In this document: one piece after another, positions 24,822 to 35,234 of the stretch
How the letters are laid out: each line of letters begins with the position of its first letter
Numbering within the stretch: position 1 is the first letter of the stretch
NCBI RefSeq assembly: GCF_029852145.1
Contig: NC_079973.1
Span: 9,754,385 to 9,818,384, forward strand
Direction of reading: 5' to 3'
From: Microplitis mediator
Lineage: Eukaryota; Arthropoda; Insecta; Hymenoptera; Braconidae
DNA length: 64,000 nt
The notes under the pieces: model-generated
What the model saw: the letters and a program-made list of their open reading frames with translations, nothing else
What the model was told of the DNA's origin: nothing
Databases searched by the model: none
Translations under genes and position numbers: made by a program

Positions 24822-26836
24822 TTATTTGAATAGAACACGTAACGTCATATAATACGACACGGCAAATGACAAATACTAGAAAAAATATAAATATAAATGT
24901 TGTTTTTTGGTAATCATTAGTAATTATATAGGGGCGGGGGGCGAATGGGCTTCTCACGATAAAAAGCGAATCACCGGAATTTTTTTCCACTGATTCTACT
25001 ATTTGTTGATTCCTGAATACATATTCAGTACCAATATAACTCAGCTGTAAGAATAAATGAAAACTAAAAAAAAAACGTATTTATTTTTTGTACTAGACAC
25101 AATTTTCTAAACAAAAAAAACTTATTTTGTTACGAAAATTTTTATGGGGCCTATTTGGCCTCGAAAAGCCCACGTTGCCGTGTGACATCTGTGTCGCTTT
25201 TTTTTTACTGTTCTAAAAAAAAATTAGAGGCCCATTTGGTCCGATTCCCACCTCTTCTCTCATCGGTCAAAATTGATTACTTCTTCGTAATTTATGCTCT
25301 CTTAAAAGGAATCAGTGAAAAGTGCTGCAAATCAGTGAATATTCACTGCATAAACAGTCCGAGGCATACCACATTCAATCAGTGGTATACTTGGGACTGT
25401 TTATGCAGTAAATATTCACTGATTTGCAGCACTTTTCACTGATTCATTTTAAGAGAGTGCTTACCGTAGAATAAAAATTTTTGTTCAAAGCAGGTATGAT
25501 ACCCCTAAAAGAAATAGTAAGCGGCTTCTGGGATCGACACATCATTATTATTATCGATTTACGTATTACGATCGGTTTATCGATCCATGACCACTCATAT
25601 AGTGACCATGATACTTTTTCACTCTAAAATATTATATGTTAACGATGAATTAAATAGTACAATAGAAGTAGTTTATATAAAGACATAGAATATATTCTAA
25701 CTTACAAGCTCATATAAATCATCTGCTGGAGGAATGTATAAATAAACTGCTAAACAACCAGTAATAACCATAAATAAAAATTTTGTTGTTTCTATAATAC
25801 TTGAAGTCTATTGAAATTATATAAGCATTTTAATTGCTTTAAAAAAACTGAATATAAATAATTTATTGTAGATCCAATAACACTTACATGTACGATCTTA
25901 ATACCTCCTAAGATTACTGACAACGTTATAATGACAAAACTTTTAAAAATAATAAAACGAACAGTTTTATCGAGTTGCTCAAAATATCTGTAATGACAAA
26001 TATTACTTTGAAAAGAACAATATATGCTATAATTTAAATATTTTGTTTTTAATTATTGATCCTACCGTATACAATCTCGATGTTGTCGTATCCAATCATT
26101 GAACTCATCAACATTGCCAACATTTTTTAATGCTAGTAATAGTACTCTTAGTTTTACTGTTACATAAGACAATAGTATTGCGATTATAATTGGAGCAACA
26201 GTGTGATGTAATCCAGCTTGTAAATTAGCTATAGCTTGCTGAGTATAAACTAAGTAATATGTGGTTGTATATGGTTTAATAGTAAATGGATAATAAGTTA
26301 CAGAAGGTAAAAATTTTTGAGGCGTAAAAATTGGAACGCATACATGAGCAACATACGCTATTGTACAAAATACCACCACAAATATATATAAAGGCAGATG
26401 ATGGTTTATTGATTTACTTAAATCATTTTTGTCTCTCCCTTTTGCTGATTTTATGTAATCAAACATTTCCACTAATAATCTCTATAAATAAAAATATATC
26501 ACATTTTTTTTTCTGTTTGTTCAAATTTTTTTGTTTGTTATTTACCTGAATTTGATTCTTATTATACTTCCATATAATAAGATTGACGAATGTTTCTGAA
26601 TTCACCGGCAGTCCACTGAGAGAATGAAGTGCATTTAATAGTTGACCTTCGTGAATGTCCTTATGTATATTTAATATCGTAGGAATTATTATCAATGCAA
26701 TATTAAATATCGACACAAACCATACTAATTCCTTTAAAATTCTTATCAAAAATTTTGATTCAAAAATTGGCCAAATTCCTGATATTTCGCCAAGTATTTT
26801 TATTATACGTAATAGTAATTCTGGCCTCACTCTCAT
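24822..26836 (-). CDS. Odorant receptor, tandem copy D, six exons
   Basis: Same family and plan. Exons are 26546-26836, 26066-26481, 25888-25987, 25706-25807, 25465-25623 and 24822-24875, giving 373 residues. Exon 2 begins with AGA (Arg) where all the others have GGA (Gly), and the stop is TAA rather than TAG. Exon 5 has a Trp in SLYEWSW where the other copies have Ser. A 161 bp perfect-looking hairpin is inserted only a few bases after the exon-5 donor, which is preserved. Exons 1-2 are closest to copy C, exons 3-4 to copy E. The ORF is intact. Confidence 0.9.
24931..25258. mobile_element. MITE in the last intron of Or-D, internally shortened
   Basis: Left end GGGGCGGGGGGCGAATG and right part TTAGAGGCCCATTTGGTCC match the MITE of the other copies, but the body is about 120 bp shorter. 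The right end resembles copy A more than B, C or E. Confidence 0.6.
25297..25457. mobile_element. 161 bp hairpin MITE beside the exon-5 donor of Or-D
   Basis: Arms begin CTCTCTTAAAA and run through GAATCAGTGAAAAGTGCTGC on the left, with the complement on the right. They are almost perfect over about 65 bp around a short loop near 25370. The empty site in Or-A reads TTATGCTTACC. The target duplication is at most 2-4 bp (TG or TGC). Confidence 0.85.
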
Positions 26837-27239
26837 TTTTAAAAATTAAACCTTCAAGTTCAAAGGTAATTTAAAAACTAATAGAATCATAGCAAAGAGT
26901 AGACATGCACAGTTTAAAGTTATAAAAATACCTGGCATTAATTCCTTAATTACATTTTATTCTCTGATTAAACTTTTATGAGGATCTAAATAAATCATAC
27001 AATGCCTGTCATTAAAATACCAATTTATCATAGTTTTTATTCAATTCTTTATCAAGACATAAATAATTCATCTCTTGTATTATTTCGTGACGATCTTTTC
27101 GATTCAATAATTATACTTTCATGGTTTTTAGATACTCCGCCCTTTAATGATCATTAGATCAAACTTAGTTCAAAATCTATAACTATTTAATTCGTAAGTA
27201 TTATGATAACTACTATTATTATTTACTGAACCTTATAAA

Positions 27240-27808
27240 TAAAACTTATACACCATAATACAATCTTTTCAATAACTTTACTCAGCTTCGCAAACACACT
27301 GATCAACTTGAAGGAGAGATAGATAGATAGATAGATAATATAATTTATTTGGCCATGAAATCATGACTTCTTGTGGTCATCGAACAAAAAAAAATACAAA
27401 TACATAGTATAACATACATTTTGTTCATTATTAGTATCTTATGTTCCTTTTTATAATTTCAATAATACTGCTCTCAATAATCAAATTCATCAATTTACAT
27501 TATAGGTATATTAAATGATATATATAATACAGTCTATATCTAATATATATGAAACAATACTACAATATAATATATAATCATCAGTTCATCTCTTGCTCAA
27601 GAAAATAATCAAAACACGCTTTCCTCAACTCAATAAATGTCGGTATATTAGTACAGTTATGTTGCAAAAGATCCCATACTCTAATCGCTGTGACAATGAA
27701 AGATTTGTCATATTTAACAAGATGACTATTTAGCAACAGAAAGTAATCTCCACGAATATTACCTCGGCAAATTATGGTTCTTGTCCTATATATACGAATC
27801 AAGTACAA
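27240..27808 (-). mobile_element. LINE fragments between Or-D and Or-E
   Basis: Third copy of the block seen at 16000-16545: a reverse-transcriptase scrap, a TATC tail at about 27317-27340, a 3' UTR, and the C-terminal ORF 27581-27808. It is nearly the same as the A-B copy and has no nested insertion. Confidence 0.65.
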
Positions 27809-28132
27809 GGATGTTACATGATAAGCAAATCAATAGGACATTGCATAAAATAAATGTTTATAGCCCTCTAATAGACGACCCAAATCAAAAAGAATAAGAA
27901 TAAGAATCTGTCACATGTAATGAGGAAAATATTTACTTTATTAGGATAGAAGGTATTGCAATTTTTATTTTTTTGCAGTGCGTAGAACAACAATATAGAA
28001 AACCAGCCTTAAATTAATTGATGAAAGTATTAAATAATACTTCTGTACATGGAGAAATGAAAATCGATACAATTAATAAGAAAAATTTACTGTCTTCAGT
28101 TGTAAAAAGTTTTCTCTTCTATTACAATGGTC

Positions 28133-30132
28133 CTATTTAAATAAAACACGTAACGTCATATAATAGGATACGGCAAATGACAAATACTAGAAAAAAATAT
28201 AAAAACCTTAATTAGAGAGAAGTATAAATATGAATGTACTGTACATATATTTATCGGTAATTATTAGTAATAATATAGGGGAAGTAGGGGGGAGGGGTGA
28301 AAAGATCCCTCAAGAAAAAAAGCGAATCACGCGAGTTTATCTTCACAAATTTAATTATTTTTTGATTTCCAGATACGTACTCAGTACCAATATGACTCAG
28401 CTATAAGAAATGAAAACTGCAAAAATACTTAAAATTTTTTGATATTTATACAAAAAAGGGGGCTAAACAGACATAATTTTCGAAACAAAAAAGCTTATTC
28501 TGTTACAACAAATCGAAACTGGCTTTACTGCCTGATCTTTTGACATTGTTATGAAAAAAAAAATAAAAGGCCCAATCGTCCCAAATTTATGTTGATGAGT
28601 GAGATTTTTATGGCGACCTATCTTGTCTCAAGAGTTCCACGTTGCCCTGTGACACCTCTGTGTCACCTTTTTTTTACTAGTAAAGAAAAAATTTGGAGGA
28701 AATTTGCTCCCACCCCTACTTCCTTTTTCATTGAAAAAATTGATTACTACTTTGTAATTTATTCTTACTGTGGAATAAAAATTTTTGTTCAAAGCAGGTA
28801 TGATACCCCTGAAAGAAATAGTAAGCGGCTTCTGGGATCGACACATCATTATAATTATCGATTTCCGTATTACGATCGGTTTATCGATCCATGATGACTC
28901 ATATAGTGACCATGATACTTTTCCACTCTAAAATATTATATGGTAAACATTAATCAAATAGTACAATAGTAGTTTATATAAAGACACGTATATTCTAACT
29001 TACAAGCTCGTATAAATCATCTGCTGGAGGAATGTATAAATAAACTGCTAAACAACCAGTAATAACCATAAATAAAAATTTTGTTGTTTCTATAATACTT
29101 GAAGTCTATTGAAATTATATAATTATTTTAATTACTCTAAAAAAACTCAATATAAATGTTTGATTGTAGATCTAATAACACTTACATGTACGATCTTAAT
29201 ACCCCCTAAGATTACTGACACCGATATATTAACAAAGCTCTTAAATATAATGAAACGTACAGTTTTATCGAGTTGCTCAAAATATCTGTAATGACAAATG
29301 GTTACATTGAAAAGAACAATATATGCTATAATTTAAATGTTTAATTTTCAATTATTGATCCTACCGTATACAATCTCGATGTTGTCGTATCCAATCATTG
29401 AACTCATCAACATTGACAACACTTTTCAATGCTAATGATAGTACTTTTAGTTTTGCTGTTACATAAGACAGTAGTATTGCGATTATAATTGGAGCAACAG
29501 TGTGATGTAATCCACATTGTAAATTAGCTATAGCTTGCTGAGTATAAACTAAGTAATATGTGGTTGTATATGGTTCAATAGTAAATGGATAATAAGCTAT
29601 AGAAGGTAAAAATTTTTGAGGGGTAAAAATTGGAACGCATACATGAGAAACACACGCTATTGTACAAAATACCACCACAAATATATATAAAGGCAAATGA
29701 TGGTTAAGTGATTTACTTAAAATATTTTTGTCTCTGCCTTTAACTGATTTTATGTAATCGAACATTTCCACTAATAATCCCTATAAATAAAAATATATCA
29801 CATTTTTTTTTCTGTTTAAAATTTTTTTGTTTGTCATTTACCTGAATTTGATTCTTATTATACTTCCATATAATAAGATTGACGAATGGTTCTGAATACA
29901 CTGCTAGTGCAATTAGAGGATGAACTGCATCCAATGGTTGACCTTCGTGTATATTTTTGTGTGTACGTAATACCATAGGAACTATTATCAATGTAATATT
30001 AACTATCGACACAAACCATACTAATTCTTTTATAATTCTTATCCACACTTGTGAGTCAAAAATTGGCCAAATTCCGGATATTTCGCCAAGTATTTTCATT
30101 GTACGTAACAGTAACTCTGGTTTAACTCTCAT
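28133..30132 (-). CDS. Odorant receptor, tandem copy E, six exons
   Basis: Same family and plan. Exons are 29842-30132, 29365-29780, 29186-29285, 29004-29105, 28769-28927 and 28133-28186, giving 373 residues (start MRVKPELL). It is the outermost, most upstream gene of the array. Exon 5 begins SGK where the others have SEK, and exon 1 reads FDSQVW where the others have FESK. The upstream flank (to about 30600) matches that of copy C, suggesting these two keep the ancestral 5' flank. A TATA-like TTTTTATAAC lies near 30206-30216. The ORF is intact. Confidence 0.9.
28278..28723. mobile_element. MITE in the last intron of Or-E
   Basis: Same termini and layout as in Or-B and Or-C, with scattered substitutions. 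Confidence 0.7.
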
Positions 30133-30860
30133 TTTTAACAAACCTTCAACTTCAAAGGTAATTCAAAAACTAATAATCACAGAAAGTAGCCATACACACC
30201 TAAGAGTTATAAAAATACGTACGATTAATTCTTCAATTAAATTTTATTTGTATCTAAATAATTCAAACAATGCTTATCGTTAAAATATCAATTTATTATA
30301 GTTTTTATTTTTTTTTTCACTAAGACATAAATAATTCATATCTTGTATTATTTCGTGACGATCCTTTCGATTCCATAATTATACTTTTATGGTTTTTTTG
30401 TTACTCTGCCCTTTAATGCCATGATCATTAGGTTAAACTTAGTTCAAAATCCATGAATATTTAATTCATGAGTATTTTGATGATACTATCAATATTTACT
30501 GAACCTTATAAATAAAACTTTATACGCATTTACGTCAGTCTATTGAAGTAATGAGATTTTATCATTTTTTTTTTCAGAAGACAACAGTCTTCTTCTCCAC
30601 GGACAAAAAATAATCAGTAGCAGACACCGATATAAATATAAGAAATGTATGTCATACAGAGAAAAAATGATGAGATCTAACTATATACGATTATACATAA
30701 ACGGTTAGACATATAAGTATTTTAAAATATAAAAATTTTTCGATTCTCATAGATTGAAAAATTTCCTTTCATTGTATCAAGTCAGAAATGACATTTTGAG
30801 TCATTTATATAATGATAATTCACTAAGGATTTTCGGGTTTATTTATTAAAATTGATTTTT

Positions 30861-30903
30861 TATTTTATTTATTTATTAAAATTTTAGGCCCTGAAGCCTT
30901 AGG
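30861..30903 (-). mobile_element. 3' tail of the second LINE family
   Basis: Reads, on the minus strand, CTAAGGCTTCAGGGCCTAAA, then AATA repeats: the same 3' end as the nested LINE at 19940-19976. Only the tail is recognisable. Confidence 0.6.
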
Positions 30904-31224
30904 TTCGTATTCTGTATTATAAGTATTAAACTTTGCCGACTTTATTCTTTAACTTAGAAAATTTTTTTTTCATGTTAATCAATAAAGACTATTATCAGAC
31001 AATGTAATTATGAGGTACATAAATCTGTGAAATTGGTAAAAAGTAGCGATCCCTGTGATTCAATCCAAACCACTTTGATAAGCAATTTCACATCAAATGT
31101 ATCAAACGACATGACAAATTCTAACATTTTATAAGAAGATTTATTTAAGATTTATAATGAAATTGAATAATACCAATATTGCGTTCAAATTTGGAATATA
31201 ACAGTTCTGAAATATATTTCTTAC

Positions 31225-31345
31225 CAGGGACGCCACAAGCGGCTGGGGTCGATCTAGTGGCGAGCATCGAACTACTTCCGCTGCTTCTGCCTAGCAATGG
31301 TGACTTCTCCCTTCCCATGTATATCTTTTCCCGTGGTTTAAACAT
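31225..31345 (-). CDS. Possible isolated coding exon, unassigned
   Basis: On the minus strand an ATG at 31345 opens 40 codons (including MGREKSPLLGRSSGSSSML), followed by a good donor, G/GTAAGA, at 31224. Base composition is far more GC-rich than the flanks. It could be the first coding exon of a gene whose other exons lie elsewhere, possibly spanning the receptor array. The opposite strand also has an acceptor-like TTACCAG at the same edge and an open frame, so strand is uncertain. The ATG abuts the dispersed repeat at 31350. No family recognised. Confidence 0.3.
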
Positions 31346-31349
31346 TTTT

Positions 31350-31921
31350 AACTTCCCGCTAAGAAAATTGTAAATTTTCAAAAATTCGGGAAGTTATTGG
31401 TTTCGGTCCGATTTACGAAGATCAAATTTCCATTAGATGTCGACGTTTTGAGGTCCTAGGAAGCTATTCTGACTAATTTCAAGATGATGTCCGAGTGTAT
31501 GTATGTATGTAAATACCTGTATCTTTTGAACGGATGAACCGATTTTGAACTTTAAGGTGTCATTCGACGCGGCTTATCAATATCTTGAAGCTGTGAGAAA
31601 TTGATCGGTAGGGCTCGTTCAGAGATCTTCCCAAAATAAATTTTTCTCAAAAATTATTTTTTTGGATAACTTTTAATGTGCTCGATGGATTGATTCCAAA
31701 ATCGACTGGGCTCTAAAGCTTCATAAGCCGCGTCGAATGCCACCTCAACCATCAAAATCAGTTCATTCGTTCGAGAGAAATCGTTGTCGAAAGAATTAAA
31801 AAAAAAGTATTTTCGAGCTCGGAGAGCTCGAAAATGTACTCACAATAATGTTTTCGAGGTTCTTGAGCTCGAAAACAGCGGTGAGTTTTAGGGCTGGCCC
31901 GCAGGGTCAACTGATAGACCG
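31350..31921. mobile_element. Second copy of the AACTTCCCGCTAAG dispersed repeat
   Basis: Same landmarks and order as 13144-13973 but shorter: only a brief TATG run, and a deleted middle. It also ends at a T-run. Confidence 0.7.
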
Positions 31922-33496
31922 ATTTTTTTTCTTGGTTGGAGTAAAAAATTCTTGCATTATAACGATATTAATTCCTTAAAATTATATTTTTGTCAAACAT
32001 AAAAATGCAATATTGCTACAGAAAACTAACACATCTAAAAATGAAATATAATCAAAATTCTGATTTTTTTTGTCTTTTGCGGCAGCGATAATTTCTATAC
32101 AGTCATAGAAGACTATCTGTAATATCAATACTATGCTAAAAATCCAACCTTGAATTATATATTTCTGAATGTCGCTCTTGAATTTTGAATATGAATTCAT
32201 GATATGTAACTATTAATTATGGTCAAAAAATATATATTTCTGTACTAATAATAGTAGATTAAGTAATGTCAGTTCCTTCTATAATTATAATGTGAATAAT
32301 TTAAAAAAGACATGATATTTTTTTATGTATTATTTATTTAACGTAAAGTTAGACGTTACAACTTTGGTATAAAAACATAAAATAGTGGCACTGGTTATAT
32401 AGTAAACATGAATAATAAATTTTCGCAGCCACAATAAAATAAACAATGGGAATTAATTATTACATTAATTTATGTATGAATCAATTGTCGATAATATGTA
32501 TACAAATATATAAGACATACGAGACGAGACTGCGACCTATAACAATAAAATTTATTATTTAAAATACGCATGAAACGTACTTGTGTATAAAAAGATCACT
32601 AATTAATAAAATTAATACGAAGCAAGCGTGTGATATTTAAATAAAAAAAAAATAAAATAAAAAAAAAATCAGTCGGAAATACAATGTTTTAAACCTTACA
32701 TCTATTTATTTTAATTAATGAAAGATATTTAATTCATATTTTGCATTGAATGGATCTCGAATCAACTATATAGCCGTGCATAAGGATATTTATTACGTAT
32801 ATTATATTATATATTGTTTAATTATATAACTCGCGATTTATGATTATTTATATGGAACGAACGATAACACAAGAACATAATAATAACAACGAGTGAAAAG
32901 CTTTCCAAGCATCGCACGTGATTAAGTTGTAATACCTATTACATATTTGTTTTTTTTTTTTTTTGTTTTTTAATTATATAATATAATATTTAAATATTTA
33001 GTATTATTAATATTATTACAATAGTTTTATAATGGTGTCATAATTATAATAATTATTGTTATTATTATTGTTATCATTAATATTATTATCATTTTTATAA
33101 TATAAAGACATAGCTAATATCTGAGATATACGATCGTAACACATACACGAGGAAAAAAAATTTGCATAGCGTTAAAATCACATTGATGAGTAGAGTACGA
33201 CAAGACCGAATTGAGAAATAAGGAATTTTATTATTATTTTTTATTATTTTTTCTAATGATTGAAAATAATTAAAAAAAAAATATGATTTATCATTTCATT
33301 CCTCATTTCTCTGCATTCGTCTAACGGCATCATCTGCATCAGCAGTTTTCCCGGTCGACTCACTTTCGGCGTAAGAAAAAAAATGCAATCTACTTCTACT
33401 GTACGACTTAGTTATTCTAAGAAAAATTATCTTGTTTAAAAGGAATTATGAGAGAAGAACTATTATACACGATCCTTACACGGCTTTTTAAAAACA
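31922..33496. other. AT-rich spacer, possibly distal Dscam1 3' UTR
   Basis: No coding exon seen. The stretch is very AT-rich, with several minus-strand AATAAA-like signals (for example near 32331), so Dscam1 polyadenylation could lie here or nearer the stop codon. Confidence 0.35.
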
Positions 33497-33693
33497 TTCA
33501 TAATCCAATTCCATTAAGTCAGATTACATTAACCCGAAACTTCCCCTCAATCTTTACTCCCACTACGAACTTCTGTTCTGTAGACGTAAGTGCGCATGCG
33601 CGTAGTTTACTCTTTACAGGAGAAGGGGCATTTGATAAGTCGACATTTCCACTCCTTTGTTGATTAACTGTCCGAGTTAATGAGATTCGACTG
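33497..33693. mobile_element. Degenerate relative of the pogo-like MITE at 8691
   Basis: The right end, GAGTTAATGAGATTCGACTG, matches the right end of 8691-8914. The left end is diverged or truncated. An internal block of about 60 bp with GCATGCG is also shared. Confidence 0.5.
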
Positions 33694-35149
33694 ATTATAT
33701 TTATTCCAATTAATTTAATTTTTTTAATAATTGTATTTATCTTAAAAATTCTTAATAAATTATTTGATAATACAATTAAATTTTAATAATTTCTTAGCCG
33801 TACGGTTTTTTAATTAAAAGTAAAATAGTACTTGCTCTCGCGACTATCTGTCCTCATGATTGGATTCTATTTCTGTCTATCAACATACATTGAATTAATA
33901 TATAAATACATATATATTAATATCAGTGTATATGCGTTCAACCGCTTGCGCCCTTAATTCTAATACATCGTCGTCACATTGCATATTTATGTTTTATATT
34001 GAAATAGTACGTATAGTATATATCATATATATGTAGTTTAATATTAAATACGTAAATATATATATTCATAAAATGTTAATAACACCAGATCCATTCGATA
34101 TAGAAATAAAATAATTCTCCCTGCTTAAAATTTATATAATTGTTTGTAATTTTTAAAATAATATGCACGATATTTTATGCAACGGAAGAACATGTGCGGT
34201 AAGACGACGATAATAAGCAGTTTTTAATAAAAAGTTTACTTAAATTTATATTAAAAATTATCGTTATCATTTTATGGGGCGCCCGCGTTGATTTTTGTTA
34301 ACTTCTTACAGACGCAACTCTATTAATGTCTACGTCAATCCTTGGGGGACACAACCTTCGTTACGGAAATAATAACAATAGTAAAATTAAAAAAAAAAGT
34401 ATAAGAAGAAAAAAAAACATAATACATTTTTTTTACTTTTGCCTGCAGGGAGCGGCAGTGTGGCACAACCATGACTCAATGAACGAGCAATTAATCATCA
34501 CTGTTTGTATAATTAAAATTATAAAATTTAAACATAAAATAACTATAAAGTTTTTATAATATCATAGTAATTAAATCCTGATATTTAACTTGTATGTCAA
34601 TCAACATTTATTGAGCTTTATTATTTTTTTTATCTTGACGGAAATAATAAAACAATTTATTATCTCACAAAAAAGCTCGGTCATTTAGTTTTCAACATGA
34701 CCACGAGTCTACCTTTTTAAAATTAATATTTTATTCAATTCTTTCATTTCTTCATTATCTTCAATTCCTCCCGTGTTCTTTTTATTCGTTTTTAATGACA
34801 AGCTATCATTTATTACAATCAAATTTTTTGTCATATGTTTACCGACGAAGACTCATAATCACGTTTACTGCGGTTAATACCAATCACTAATGTTGTACAT
34901 AAATTTTTACATGATAACGAAACCTATCTAGTAAGAGTATTAGGGTATAATTTAAATGTTAAGTCGTTGCAAAGGGACCAAAGCTACAATTAGCTGTGGA
35001 ATTAGTTATTGGATTACGCATTTCTTCTTATTTGTGTGTGTTCTTTTTTTTTTTAATTTATGGCAACGGGAGGGAGTTGTTGATTGGTTGAATTAATTGA
35101 AGACGATGAAAGATCAATGGGATGTTGATTGTTGCTGTTCATTTACAGA
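33694..35149 (-). other. Probable Dscam1 3' UTR
   Basis: Directly follows the stop codon of Dscam1 on the minus strand. No ORF of interest. The 3' boundary cannot be set from sequence. Confidence 0.4.
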
Positions 35150-35234
35150 TTACACTGCCACAGTATCGTAGGGTGTGAGGAGTCCCCCGTGACTCCCGTG
35201 GGTGGCGGCTGCTTGCCGGCTGGGGATTTCGTTT
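35150..35234 (-). CDS. Dscam1: Dscam1 terminal coding exon
   Basis: Ends the cytoplasmic tail with GGLLTPYDTVAV and TAA. The exon begins with one base completing the Arg codon of the previous exon. The hydrophobic end is a candidate PDZ-binding motif. Confidence 0.9.

Noticed and set aside
15399..30283. Plus-strand ORFs of about 64 codons opposite exon 1 of each receptor
   Set aside because: They are antisense mirrors of a conserved exon; the sense strand has the frame, splice sites and family motifs.
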